The translations under genes were made by a program, and so were the position numbers. From JACCTU01 sp963737405 (GTDB lineage Bacteria; Actinomycetota; Thermoleophilia; Gaiellales; Gaiellaceae): a stretch of DNA of 64,000 bases. The stretch covers positions 310,001-374,000 of the forward strand of contig CAVTSL010000006.1 in NCBI GenBank assembly GCA_963737405.1, in the 5' to 3' direction. Shown one piece after another: positions 1 to 8,614 of this stretch (position 1 is its first letter; every line of letters begins with the position of its first letter). Below the pieces are notes generated by a model that was not told the DNA's origin, did not search any database, and saw nothing but the letters and a program-made list of their open reading frames with translations.

Positions 1-635
1 AAGACGAAGTTGTCGACGCCGCGCGCGACGCCCTGCCACTGCTCGCCGAGCGCCGCGAGGTTGATGTCGTTCTCGAGCGTGACCGGGAGGCCGAGCAGCT
101 CGACGAGGTCGGCGCCGAGGGGCCGCCCCTCGAGGCTCTCGAAGTGCGTCAGGTGGACGGTGTCGGACTCCCGGTCGACGACTCCTGGGACGCCGACCAC
201 GACGCCGTCGATCCGCACGTCGTGCAGCTCTGCGGCAGAGACGAGCGCGTCGCGCAGCCGCCGGGTCGCCTCGACGACGTCCTCGGCCTCGGGGTCGCGG
301 AGCTCGACGTCCTGACGAGCGCGGACCGTGCCGCGGAGATCGCAGAGGGCTCCGCGGAGGAACCGCGCGCCGACGTCGAGGCCGAGCACGAGCGCCGCGT
401 CGGCGACCGGCTCGAAGAAGACCGCGCCGTAGCTCGGGCGGCCGGGGTCCGGCTCGGCCTCCCGGACGAGACCGGTGTCGACGAGGGACTGGAGCGCGAT
501 CGAGACCGTCGGCTTCGAGATGCCGGCGCGCCGTGAGATCTCGGCCCGCGAGATCGGCGCGCCCGTGCGGATCGCCTCGAGGACGGTCCGCTCGTTCAGG
601 CGCTTCAGCAGGGGCGGAGTGGCCCGTGTCGCCAT
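1..635 (-). CDS. ROK-family transcriptional repressor (3' end cut by window edge)
   Basis: About 211 residues are visible; the C-terminal half of the sugar-kinase-like domain lies outside the window. The N-terminus is a winged helix-turn-helix (around residues 10-60, with the recognition-helix segment ISRAEISRRAGISKPTVS), followed by a linker and the start of a ROK fold (LGLDVGARFLRGALCDLRG). ROK repressors of this shape bind a sugar ligand and release promoters of sugar operons. It is divergent from the sugar ABC operon starting at 790, so it most likely controls that operon and itself. The ATG at 635 is the first start in frame before the HTH. Ligand unknown. Confidence 0.88.
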   Translation of the reverse strand, partial: MATRATPPLLKRLNERTVLEAIRTGAPISRAEISRRAGISKPTVSIALQSLVDTGLVREAEPDPGRPSYGAVFFEPVADAALVLGLDVGARFLRGALCDLRGTVRARQDVELRDPEAEDVVEATRRLRDALVSAAELHDVRIDGVVVGVPGVVDRESDTVHLTHFESLEGRPLGADLVELLGLPVTLENDINLAALGEQWQGVARGVDNFV

Positions 636-642
636 ATTGGGC

Positions 643-730
643 AAGGATCCTAACGAAATCTGCCCGGAAATCCAGGCTTGACTCCGAGAATCGAACGAGC
701 TTAGACTCGCGCTCGTAAAGTTCCCTAACT
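643..730. promoter_or_regulatory. Divergent control region: promoter and possible ROK operator half-sites
   Basis: On the plus strand TTGACT (678-683) and TAGACT (702-707), 18 bases apart, form a good sigma-70-type promoter for the sugar operon. Two similar half-sites, AAGGATCCTAAC (643-654) and AAAGTTCCCTAAC (718-730), flank it. They resemble, from memory, the TTCCTAAC half of operators of several ROK repressors. One sits just downstream of the -10 box and one just ahead of the ROK start, which fits repression of both genes. Operator role is inference. Confidence 0.45.
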
Positions 731-763
731 CTCGATGCGCGCTCGGCGCGCGAGGAGGAAACG

Positions 764-793
764 GTGAACCCCCACCCCCGGGAGGCCTCATGA
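764..793 (+). CDS. Possible 9-codon leader peptide ahead of the sugar-binding protein
   Basis: A GTG at 764 is preceded by a strong ribosome binding site (GAGGAGG, 752-758) and opens a 9-codon frame (MNPHPREAS) whose TGA overlaps the ATG of the next gene as ATGA. This could be a translationally coupled leader for the binding protein. It could also be chance, since the binding-protein ATG has its own GGGAGG at 780-785. Confidence 0.3.
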   Translation: MNPHPREAS

Positions 794-2106
794 AACGCAT
801 TGCGGCCGCAGCCGTCGTTCTCGGTGCGTTCGCACTCGCAGCCGGAGCCGCGCAAGGCTCGAAGAGCGCGCCGACAGCGGCGAAGGCAGAAGCGGTCAAC
901 CTCACGGTCTGGGCGCCCTGGACCGCACGAGAGCTCAACGAGTTCAAGAAGGTCGTCGCGATGTACGACAAGGCGCACGCAGGCGTCAACGTCAAGGTCG
1001 TCGGGAACATCAGCGACGACAAGATCACGGCGGCGATCCGCGCCGGCAAGGTGCCGGACGTCGTCATCTCGTGGTCGTCCGACAACGTCGGCGCGTACTG
1101 CGGAAGCGGCGCGTGGCAGGACCTCGGGCCTGCGCTCAAGTCGGCGAAGATCGACATGAACCAGTTCCCGGCGACGACGCGCTACTACACGCAGTACAAG
1201 GGCAAGCGCTGCGCGCTGCCGCTGCTCGCGGACGTCCGCGGCCTCTACTACAACAAGAAGCTCTTCCGAGAGGCCGGCCTCAGCCGACCGCCCAAGACGT
1301 TCGCCGAGCTCACGACGTACGCGAAGAAGCTGACGAAGAAGAACCCCGACGGCTCGCTGAAGGTCGTCGGCTTCAACCCCTTCATCGGCTTCTACCAGAA
1401 CGCCGTGACCGCGCTCGTCCCGCTCTTCGGCGCGAAGTGGGTCGACTCCAAGGGCAACTCGAGCCTCTCGACGGATCCGGCATGGGCGAAGATGCTCCGC
1501 TGGCAGAAGAGCCTCGTGGACTGGTACGGCCACAAGAACCTCGTGAAGTTCAACGCCGGCGCCGGTGATGAGTGGTCCGCATCCAACGCGTTCGAGAGCG
1601 GCAAGCTCGCAATGCACCTCGACGGTGAGTGGCGCGTGTCGTTCATCGCGAACGAGGCAAAGAACATGCAGTACGCCACGGCGCCGATGCCCACCGACAA
1701 GCCCGAGCTCTACGGCTCCGGGTACATCACGGGCACGATCATCGGCATCCCGAAGGGCGCGAAGAACTTCCAGCACGCGTGGCTGCTCACGCGCTACCTG
1801 ACGATGAACTCGACGGCGCTCGCCACCTTCTCGAACGGGATCCGGAATGTCCCGACGACGAAGGCGTCGCTCGAGTCGAAGGTCCTCAAGCCGGACAAGA
1901 ACTTCTCGACCTTCCTGAACATCTTCGCCCACCCGAAGTCGGCGACCCACCCGATCACCGCCGTGGGAGCCGCCTACCAGGAGCTCACGACGAGCTGGGT
2001 GACGAAGTGGCAGGCCGGGAAGGGCGGCGACCTGATGACGGGGCTGAAGAACCTCGACAAGCAGATCGACGCCCAGCGCAAGCAGGCGGAGGGCCCCGGA
2101 GGATGA
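790..2106 (+). CDS. Extracellular solute-binding protein of a carbohydrate ABC transporter (family 1)
   Basis: 438 residues. The N-terminus is a Sec signal peptide (MKRIAAAAVVLGAFALAAG) with no lipobox cysteine. The mature part begins LTVWAPWTARELNEFKK, typical of maltose/oligosaccharide-binding proteins (SBP_bac_1), and carries later family features such as GEWRVSFI and a C-terminal KQIDAQRKQAE. It captures sugar outside the membrane and delivers it to the permeases encoded directly downstream. Length is normal. ATG at 790 has GGGAGG upstream and overlaps the possible leader peptide. Substrate cannot be read from sequence; the GH4 enzyme and NagK-like kinase in the operon suggest a disaccharide or amino sugar. 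Confidence 0.9.
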   Translation: MKRIAAAAVVLGAFALAAGAAQGSKSAPTAAKAEAVNLTVWAPWTARELNEFKKVVAMYDKAHAGVNVKVVGNISDDKITAAIRAGKVPDVVISWSSDNVGAYCGSGAWQDLGPALKSAKIDMNQFPATTRYYTQYKGKRCALPLLADVRGLYYNKKLFREAGLSRPPKTFAELTTYAKKLTKKNPDGSLKVVGFNPFIGFYQNAVTALVPLFGAKWVDSKGNSSLSTDPAWAKMLRWQKSLVDWYGHKNLVKFNAGAGDEWSASNAFESGKLAMHLDGEWRVSFIANEAKNMQYATAPMPTDKPELYGSGYITGTIIGIPKGAKNFQHAWLLTRYLTMNSTALATFSNGIRNVPTTKASLESKVLKPDKNFSTFLNIFAHPKSATHPITAVGAAYQELTTSWVTKWQAGKGGDLMTGLKNLDKQIDAQRKQAEGPGG

Positions 2107-2110
2107 GCGT

Positions 2111-3098
2111 TTGAGCTCAGAGCCGGTCGCAGTACCGGCGATCGACCGCCGGCGAGCCAGGAAACGGGCGGCGTGGCGACGACGCCTCACCGTCCTCGGC
2201 TTCATGAGCCCCTGGCTCGTCGGCTTCTCGGTCTTCGTCGCTCTATCCGCTCGTGATGAGCGCGTACCTCTCGTTCACGAAGTACGACCTGCTCTCGTCT
2301 CCGCAGTGGGTCGGCCTCGCGAACTACAAGTACGCGTTCACGGTCGACCCGCAGGTCTGGCCGGCAATCAAGAACACCCTCTGGTTCGTCGCCGTGTCGG
2401 TGCCGCTCTCGGTGCTCTTCGCGTTCGGGATCGCGCTGATGCTGACGCGTGCGCGGCGCGGCGGGGGCGTCTTTCGCACGGTCTTCTACCTCCCCGCGCT
2501 CGCGCCGCCTGTCGCGGCGACGCTCGGCTTCGTCTACCTGTTGAACCCGGTGACCGGCCCGATCAACAGCGGGCTCGAGAAGATCGGGATCGAGGGGCCG
2601 CTCTGGTTCCAGTCGCCCGAGTGGTCGAAGCCCTCGCTCGTGCTGCTCGCGCTCTGGGGCATCGGCAACACGATGGTGATCTTCCTCGCGGCGGTCCTCG
2701 ACGTCCCGCGGCAGCTGTACGAGTCGGCCGAGCTCGACGGCGCCGGGCCGATCCAACGGCTCCGCTGGGTCACGCTCCCGTCGGTCAGCCCCGTGATCCT
2801 GTTCTCGGTCGTGCTCGGCGTGATCTACGGGCTGCAGTACTTCACGCAGGCGTACGTCGCGGCGAGCATCGCTTCCGGGCAGGCGTCCGCCGCGGGTGAG
2901 GGCGCGACGAACCTCGGCTACCCCGAGGACTCCACGCTCTTCTACCCGGTGCTCCTCTACAACTGGGGCTTCCGCTACTTCCAGATGGGCTACGCCTCGG
3001 CGCTCGCGATGGTCCTGCTCGGGGTCGCGGCGATCGTGACGTTCGTGATCGTCCGCAACTCGCGTCGCTGGGTGCACTACGCAGGGGCCGTGCGATGA
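2111..3098 (+). CDS. Sugar ABC transporter permease, MalF/UgpA type (frameshifted as sequenced)
   Basis: First membrane subunit of the sugar importer. The reading frame opens at TTG 2111 with a basic cytoplasmic N-terminus and first helix (LTVLGFMSPWLVGFSVFV), then is interrupted at about 2240, where one extra base (G2240 or neighbour) moves it by +1. Removing that base gives a continuous FVLYPLVMSAYLSFTKYD, the usual start of this family. The second frame contains the permease EAA-loop region (YESAELDGAGPIQRLRWVTLP) that contacts the ATPase. About 328 residues when repaired, normal length. Either an indel error or a genuine lesion; an error is more likely because the rest is intact. Confidence 0.85.
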
Positions 3099-3985
3099 GC
3101 ACCGTCCCGGTCCGGCTCGAGTCGCAGACGTTCGAGCGCCGGCAGGTGCCGCGTTCGGTGCGGCGGCGCCGCTTCCTGATCTCGGTCGCGAACCACAGCC
3201 TGCTGATCGCGGCGGCGATCGCCTTCGCACTGCCGTTCGTCTTCATCGGGCTCACCGCCGTGATGACGCACGACCAGGCGCTGTCGCCCCACCTCTGGCC
3301 GAGCCCGTTCCGCTGGAGCAACTTCACGGACGTCTTCCACCAGGCGCCGATGCTCCGCTGGACGCTGAACACAGCGCTCTACGCGGGGCTCTCGACGCTC
3401 GGCGTCCTCGTCTCGAGCATCCCGGTCGCCTACGCGCTCGCGAAGCTCCGCTGGCGCGGACGCGACACCGTGTTCCTCGTCGTGCTCGTCGCGCTCATGC
3501 TGCCGCCGCAGGTCACCGTCATCCCGCTCTACGTGATGTGGGCGAAGCTCGACCTCGTCGGCACGCTGTGGCCGCTCGTGCTCCCGGTCTGGTTCGGCGA
3601 CGCGTTCTCGATCTTCCTGCTGCGCCAGTTCTTCCTGACGATCCCCGAGGAGTACCTCGACGCCGCGCGCGTCGACGGCTGCGGCGAGTTCAAGATCCTG
3701 ACGACCGTCGTCGTGCGCCTCGCGAAGCCGGCGATCGCGGCGGTCGCGCTCTTCTCCGTCCTCTACACGTTCAACGACTTCTTCCTGCCGCTCCTCTACC
3801 TCGGCGAGAACCCGGACAACTGGGTGCTCTCCGTCGGCCTCTCGAACTTCCGCTCGCTCCACCAGGTCGAGTGGAACATGGTCATGGCCGCGACGGTGCT
3901 GATGATGCTGCCGGTGATCGTCCTCTTCTTCCTCGCGCAGCGCGCCTTCGTCGAAGGCGTCACGCTCACGGGGGTGAAGGGATGA
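3095..3985 (+). CDS. Sugar ABC transporter permease, MalG/UgpE type
   Basis: 296 residues, second membrane subunit. It has about six hydrophobic helices and the EAA motif region EYLDAARVDGCGEFKILTTVV, where the ATP-binding subunit docks. Its ATG overlaps the stop of the MalF-type gene (ATGA), so the two are translationally coupled, as expected for a heterodimeric channel. The C-terminus FVEGVTLTGVKG is the usual ending of the family. Intact, normal length. Confidence 0.93.
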   Translation: MSTVPVRLESQTFERRQVPRSVRRRRFLISVANHSLLIAAAIAFALPFVFIGLTAVMTHDQALSPHLWPSPFRWSNFTDVFHQAPMLRWTLNTALYAGLSTLGVLVSSIPVAYALAKLRWRGRDTVFLVVLVALMLPPQVTVIPLYVMWAKLDLVGTLWPLVLPVWFGDAFSIFLLRQFFLTIPEEYLDAARVDGCGEFKILTTVVVRLAKPAIAAVALFSVLYTFNDFFLPLLYLGENPDNWVLSVGLSNFRSLHQVEWNMVMAATVLMMLPVIVLFFLAQRAFVEGVTLTGVKG

Positions 3986-5262
3986 AGGTCGCCGTGATCG
4001 GCGCAGGCTCGACGTACACGCCGGAGCTCGTGTCCGGCCTCGCGCGCGACCGCGAGCTGCTCGACGTGCACGAGCTCGCGCTGCACGACATCGACGCGAC
4101 GCGGCGCGACGTCGTCGGCGCGCTCGCGCGGAGGATGCTCGAGCACGGCGGCTACGAGGGCGGCCTCGTGATCACCGGCGAGCTCGACCGCGCCCTCGAC
4201 GGCGCGGACTACGTCCTGATCCAGCTTCGAGTCGGCGGCCAGGCCGCGCGGCTCTCCGACGAGACGGTGCCGCTCGCCTGCGGCTGCATCGGCCAGGAGA
4301 CGACGGGCGCGGGCGGGCTCGCGAAGGCGCTCCGCACCGTTCCCGTCGTGCTCGAGATCGCGGACGAGGCACGACGTCGCGCAGCCGACGGCGCGTGGAT
4401 CGTCGACTTCACGAACCCGGTCGGCATCGTCACGCGCGCGCTGCTCGACGAGGGCCACCGGGCCGTCGGGCTCTGCAACATCGCGATCGGCTTCCAGCGG
4501 CACTTCGCGAAGCTCCTCGGCATCGAGCCGGAGCAGGTCGTGATCGACCAGGTCGGGCTCAACCACCTGAGCTGGGTGCGCGCGGCGTGGGTCGACGGGC
4601 GCGACGTGCTCCCGGAGCTGATCGAGCGGCACGGAGAGTCGCTCGCCGAGCACTCGAGCATGCCCCGGCGTCTGATCGACGAGCTCGGCGTTGTCCCGTC
4701 GGCGTACCTGCACTACTACTACGCGCACGATCAGGTCCTGGCCGAGCAGCTCGACGCGGTCCCGCGCGCGGCGCAGGTCGCCGAGATCGAGCGCGAGCTG
4801 CTCGAGCTGTACCGCGACCCGACGCTGACCGAGAAGCCGGCGCTCCTCGAGCAGCGCGGCGGCGCGTTCTACAGCGAGGCTGCGCTCGGGCTCGTGCGGT
4901 CGCTCGTCACGGGCGACGGCGGCGTGCACGTCGTCGACGTGCGAAACGGCTCGACCGTCGAGGGGCTCGCACCCGACGACGTCGTCGAGGTTCCGGCGCG
5001 CGTCGAGCACGGCGGGCCGGTGGCGCTGCCGCAGTCCCCGGTCGCCCCGGAGCTTCTCGGCCTGATGCAGCACGTCACGGCCTACGAACGGCTCGCCGCG
5101 CGAGCCGCGACGAGCGGAGACCCTGCGCTCGTCAAGAAGGCGCTGCTCACGCACCCGCTGATCGCCCAGTACGCGGTCGCCGAAGACCTCGTCGAGCGGC
5201 TGCTCGAGGCGGGGGCGGAGCACCTTCCGCGCTTCCGTGAGACCCCCGTGGAGGCAGCGTGA
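3982..5262 (+). CDS. Glycoside hydrolase family 4 (6-phospho-glycosidase type)
   Basis: 426 residues. The N-terminal Rossmann motif VIGAGSTYTPELVSGL binds NAD, used by GH4 enzymes in an unusual oxidation-elimination mechanism with Mn2+. Conserved GH4 segments are present: IGQETTGAGGLAKALRTVP, the region with the metal-ligand cysteine (VGLCNIAIGFQ) and the metal-ligand histidine (DQVGLNHLSWV). It probably cleaves the imported sugar, or its phosphorylated form, in the cytoplasm. ATG at 3982 overlaps the permease stop (ATGA), so it is within the operon. Members of this subgroup are usually annotated 6-phospho-beta-glucosidase, but non-phosphorylated substrates are possible because an ABC transporter delivers free sugar. 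Confidence 0.92.
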   Translation: MKVAVIGAGSTYTPELVSGLARDRELLDVHELALHDIDATRRDVVGALARRMLEHGGYEGGLVITGELDRALDGADYVLIQLRVGGQAARLSDETVPLACGCIGQETTGAGGLAKALRTVPVVLEIADEARRRAADGAWIVDFTNPVGIVTRALLDEGHRAVGLCNIAIGFQRHFAKLLGIEPEQVVIDQVGLNHLSWVRAAWVDGRDVLPELIERHGESLAEHSSMPRRLIDELGVVPSAYLHYYYAHDQVLAEQLDAVPRAAQVAEIERELLELYRDPTLTEKPALLEQRGGAFYSEAALGLVRSLVTGDGGVHVVDVRNGSTVEGLAPDDVVEVPARVEHGGPVALPQSPVAPELLGLMQHVTAYERLAARAATSGDPALVKKALLTHPLIAQYAVAEDLVERLLEAGAEHLPRFRETPVEAA

Positions 5263-6260
5263 GCAGCGTCGCCGTCCTCGCGTTCGACGGCGGCAACTCG
5301 AAGACCGACGTCGCGCTCGTCGGGCTCGACGGGTCACTGCTCGCGCACGCGCGCGGTCCGGCGAGCTCGCCGCACCAGCTCGGCGCCGAGCGGGCGCTCG
5401 ACGTGCTCGACGGCCTGATCGACGATGCCCTCGCCCACGCGGGTCTCCGGCGCGACGGCGTGCCGATCGCCGACGTCGCGGAGCTCCTGATGGCCGGCGT
5501 CGACTTCCCGTCCGAGGAGGAGCAGCTGCTCGAGCTCGCGACGGGCCGGCGCTGGGCCGGGCGGACGAAGGTGGGGAACGACACGTTCGCGGTGCTCCGC
5601 GCCGGCACGGAACGAGGCTGGGGCGTCGCCGTGACGTGCGGCGCGGGAATCAACTGCGTCGGCGTCGGGCCGGACGGACGTCACGTGCGGTTTCCGTCGC
5701 TCGGCGCGATCACCGGCGACTGGGGCGGCGGCTACGACGTCGGGCTCGGCGCGCTCTTCGCGGCGGCCCGCAGCGAGGACGGCCGCGGCGCGAAGACGTC
5801 GCTCGAGCGCTCGGTGCCGGCGCACTTCGGTCTCGAGCATCCGGTCGAGGTCGCGGAGGCGATCCACCGCGGCGAGTTCGGCCACCGGCGGCTCGTCGAG
5901 CTGGCGCCGCTCGTGTTCGCCGAGGCTGCGCACGACGAGGAGGCCGCGAAGATCGTCGACCACCTGGCCGACGAGGTCGTGGCGCTCGCGCGCGCGTCGC
6001 TCGTCCGGCTGGAGCTCGTCGACGAGCCCGCGGAGGTGCTGCTCGGCGGCGGCCTGCTGCGCGCCGGAGACGAACGGCTGATCGCCCGGATCGAGGCGGG
6101 CCTCCGCGAGGTCGGCCCGCGGATCGTCGTCCATGCGACCGCGTCGCCGCCGATCGTCGGCGCGGCGCTCCTCGGGCTCGACGAGCTCGGCGTCGACAGC
6201 GGCGCCCACGAACGGCTCCGCGAGGAGCTCGGCGCCGCGGTGGAGCGGCTCGATGGCTGA
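5259..6260 (+). CDS. N-acetylglucosamine-kinase-like protein (BadF/BadG/BcrA/BcrD ATPase family)
   Basis: 333 residues of the ASKHA fold. The phosphate-1 loop is AFDGGNSKTDVALV near the N-terminus; a second phosphate motif follows (WGVAVTCGAGINCVG), and the sugar-binding region GDWGGGYDVGLGAL matches NagK-type kinases. It likely phosphorylates the amino sugar or sugar released by the GH4 enzyme. GTG at 5259 overlaps the previous stop (GTGA). It could equally act on a plain hexose; specificity is not visible. Confidence 0.87.
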   Translation: MSSVAVLAFDGGNSKTDVALVGLDGSLLAHARGPASSPHQLGAERALDVLDGLIDDALAHAGLRRDGVPIADVAELLMAGVDFPSEEEQLLELATGRRWAGRTKVGNDTFAVLRAGTERGWGVAVTCGAGINCVGVGPDGRHVRFPSLGAITGDWGGGYDVGLGALFAAARSEDGRGAKTSLERSVPAHFGLEHPVEVAEAIHRGEFGHRRLVELAPLVFAEAAHDEEAAKIVDHLADEVVALARASLVRLELVDEPAEVLLGGGLLRAGDERLIARIEAGLREVGPRIVVHATASPPIVGAALLGLDELGVDSGAHERLREELGAAVERLDG

Positions 6261-7317
6261 CGTCCGCTTCCTCGAGGCCACGCGCCTCTACCCGGGCAAC
6301 CCGATCCCCGCCGTCGACGCGCTCGACCTGCACGTGCAGGACGGCGAGTTCATGGTGCTCGTCGGTCCGTCGGGGTCCGGCAAGACGACGGCGCTCCGCA
6401 TGCTCGCCGGGCTCGAGGAGGTCGACGGCGGCGCAGTCCTGATCGGCGGCCGCGACGTGAGCGACGTCCCGCCGAAGGAGCGCGACGTCTCGATGGTCTT
6501 CCAGAACTACGCGCTCTACCCGTACCTCACCGTCGCCGCGAACATCGGCTTCCCGCTCCGCGTCGCGCGCGTGAAGAAGGCGGAGCGCGAGGCGCGCGTC
6601 CGCGAGGTCGCGCGGCGGCTCGAGCTCGAGGAGCTCCTCGAGCGCAAGCCGGGGCAGCTCTCGGGCGGCCAGCGGCAGCGGGTCGCGATGGGGCGCGCGA
6701 TCGTCCGGCTGCCGAAGGTCTTCCTGATGGACGAGCCGCTGTCCAACCTCGACGCGAAGCTCCGCGTGCACATGCGTGGGGACATCGCCGCGCTGCAGGC
6801 CGAGTTCGGGATCACGACCGTGTACGTGACGCACGACCAGTCCGAGGCGATGACGCTCGGACACCGGGTCGCCCTGCTCCGCGACGGCCGCCTGCAGCAG
6901 TGCGACACGCCGCGAACGCTCTACGAGCGCCCGACGAACGTCTTCGTCGCGGGGTTCATCGGCTCGCCCTCGATGAACCTGTGGACGGTGCCGCTCTCGA
7001 ACGGCGCGGTCGACCTCGGAGGCGTGCCGATCCCCGTCCGGACCGGCGCGGCGAACGGCAGGGTCGTCGTCGGCCTGCGGCCCGAGTCGTTCGAGCTCGC
7101 CTCGGACGGCGTGAGCGGGCAGGTGGACGTCGTCGAGGAGCTCGGCGCCGACGCGTACGTCTTCTGCGCGTCCGAGATCGCGGGCGAGACCACGAAGCTC
7201 GTCGCCCGGGTCGACGCGCGGCACGTCCCGCAGCGCGGCGAGCGCGTCACGCTCAGGCCGCGCGGCGACGAGGCGCACCTGTTCGACCCGCAGACGGGCG
7301 ACCGGATCGATCAGTGA
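6253..7317 (+). CDS. ABC transporter ATP-binding protein, MsmK/UgpC/MalK type
   Basis: 354 residues. Walker A GPSGSGKTT, Q-loop VFQNYALYPYLTVAANI, signature LSGGQRQRVAMGRA, Walker B VFLMDEPLSNLDAKLR and the H-loop YVTHDQSEAMTL are all present, followed by the C-terminal OB-like (TOBE) regulatory domain. It powers the sugar importer encoded at 790-3985. The ATG at 6253 lies inside the 3' end of the kinase gene (8-base overlap), and the start gives the standard MADVRFLEATRLYPG opening. Such ATPases often serve several sugar importers. Confidence 0.94.
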   Translation: MADVRFLEATRLYPGNPIPAVDALDLHVQDGEFMVLVGPSGSGKTTALRMLAGLEEVDGGAVLIGGRDVSDVPPKERDVSMVFQNYALYPYLTVAANIGFPLRVARVKKAEREARVREVARRLELEELLERKPGQLSGGQRQRVAMGRAIVRLPKVFLMDEPLSNLDAKLRVHMRGDIAALQAEFGITTVYVTHDQSEAMTLGHRVALLRDGRLQQCDTPRTLYERPTNVFVAGFIGSPSMNLWTVPLSNGAVDLGGVPIPVRTGAANGRVVVGLRPESFELASDGVSGQVDVVEELGADAYVFCASEIAGETTKLVARVDARHVPQRGERVTLRPRGDEAHLFDPQTGDRIDQ

Positions 7318-8330
7318 TCGACACGCCCGCGGCGGTCGTCGACCTCGACCGCCTCGAGCGGAACCTCGCGCGCTGGCAGCAGTACTGCGACGAGGCGGGC
7401 CTGCGGAGTCGCCCGCACGTGAAGACCCACCGCTGCATCGAGATCGCGCGCATGCAGGTGGAGCTCGGCGCGCGCGGGATCACGTGCCAGAAGCTCGGCG
7501 AGGCCGAGACGATGGTCGACGCCGGGCTCGACGACGTGCTGATCCCGTACAACCTGCTCGGCGTCGAGAAGCTCCGGCGCCTGACCGCCCTGCTCGAGCG
7601 CGCGCGGATCGCGGTCACCGTCGACGACGCCGCCCTCCTCCCCGGTCTCGCGCAGGCGGCCCGCGACGCCGGGCGTGAGCTCCCGGTGCTCGTCGAGTGC
7701 GACACGGGGCTCGGGCGAGCGGGAGTTCAGACGCCCGAGGAAGCGGTCGAGCTCGCGCGGACGATCGAGGAGCCGCTCCGCTTCGGCGGGCTGCTGACCT
7801 ACCCGGTGCTCGAGGGGACGGCCGCCTTTCTCTCCGCTGCGTCGGAGGAGCTCGAGCCGGAGACGGTGTCGGTCGGCGGGACGCCGTCGATGTGGTCGGC
7901 CGCCGACCTCGTCGGAGTCGCGAACGAGTACCGCGCGGGAAACTACGCGTTCTACGACCGCAACTCGGTCGCCGCCGGCGCGGCGACGCTCGACGACGTC
8001 GCGCTCACCGTGCACGCGACGGTCGTCAGCCGACCGGCGCCGGACCGTGCGCTCCTCGACGCCGGGAGCAAGTCCCTGAGCTCGGACCGCGGCCCGGACG
8101 ACGCGATGGGCCTGATCGTCGAGGCGCCGGGCTCGCCGATCGTGCAGCTGAACGAGGAGCACGCCTACGTTCAACTGGCCGAGGGCGAGACGCTCGAGCT
8201 CGGCCAACGCGTCCACGTGGTGCCGAACCATGCGTGTGTCGTCTCGAACCTGTTCGACGAGCTCGTCGTCGAGCGGGGCGGGACCGTCGAGGCCGTCTGG
8301 CGAGTGGCGGCTCGCGGACGCTCTCGCTGA
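7314..8330 (+). CDS. PLP-dependent D-amino-acid enzyme (D-threonine aldolase / D-serine dehydratase-like)
   Basis: 338 residues. Alanine-racemase-type N-terminal barrel with the PLP lysine in LRSRPHVKTHRC, and a C-terminal domain with the metal-binding pair in VVPNHACVVSNLFDEL (His and Cys, as in eukaryotic-type D-serine dehydratases). The family cleaves or dehydrates beta-hydroxy D-amino acids using PLP and a divalent metal. It is the last gene of the sugar operon (GTG overlapping TGA), which is a common genomic context although the metabolic link is unclear. The GTG choice gives MIDTPAAVVDLDRLERN, the typical start. Confidence 0.88.
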   Translation: MIDTPAAVVDLDRLERNLARWQQYCDEAGLRSRPHVKTHRCIEIARMQVELGARGITCQKLGEAETMVDAGLDDVLIPYNLLGVEKLRRLTALLERARIAVTVDDAALLPGLAQAARDAGRELPVLVECDTGLGRAGVQTPEEAVELARTIEEPLRFGGLLTYPVLEGTAAFLSAASEELEPETVSVGGTPSMWSAADLVGVANEYRAGNYAFYDRNSVAAGAATLDDVALTVHATVVSRPAPDRALLDAGSKSLSSDRGPDDAMGLIVEAPGSPIVQLNEEHAYVQLAEGETLELGQRVHVVPNHACVVSNLFDELVVERGGTVEAVWRVAARGRSR

Positions 8331-8535
8331 GCTCGGCAAGCAAGGCACCCGTCTGCCGGCGTTCCCACTCGAGCGCACGTCGCCGCCGCCCGAGCTCGTC
8401 GCCCGGAAGCACGCCGATTGCCGCGGCGAGCGCACGGTCCGCGCCGTCGAGCGCCAGCTGCCACCGAGTCGCCACCGTCTCGAGATCGACGTGGTGCTTC
8501 CGCCGGTGAGAGGTCGCGACAGAACGAGTGGTCAT
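8026..8535 (-). CDS. Hypothetical protein, 3' part overlapping the D-amino-acid enzyme
   Basis: Not recognised. From ATG 8535 the first ~75 residues (MTTRSVATSHRRKHHVDLET, then an acidic/basic helical stretch ending around ALLAELSESV) look like a real soluble helical protein and lie outside the neighbouring gene. The rest of the frame is arginine-rich antisense of the D-amino-acid enzyme and looks spurious. A real protein here may be about 80 residues, with its stop displaced by an indel near 8330, as seen in many genes of this window. Confidence 0.4.
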   Translation of the reverse strand: MTTRSVATSHRRKHHVDLETVATRWQLALDGADRALAAAIGVLPGDELGRRRRALEWERRQTGALLAELSESVREPPLARRPRRSRPARRRARRTGSRRHTHGSAPRGRVGRARASRPRPVERRRAPRSAARSASPAPRRSGPSRRPGRGPSSGTCSRRRGAHGPAPVG

Positions 8536-8614
8536 GCCACCAGTCTGGGCCGACCGATCTGCGTGTCATCGGCAGTTACAGGCAGTCGTGCTGCGGAGAC
8601 GTACTAGGCCAACG

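Noticed and set aside
2202..3230. Long minus-strand frames opposite the sugar permeases and kinase
   Set aside because: Arginine/proline-rich shadows of well-recognised plus-strand genes.
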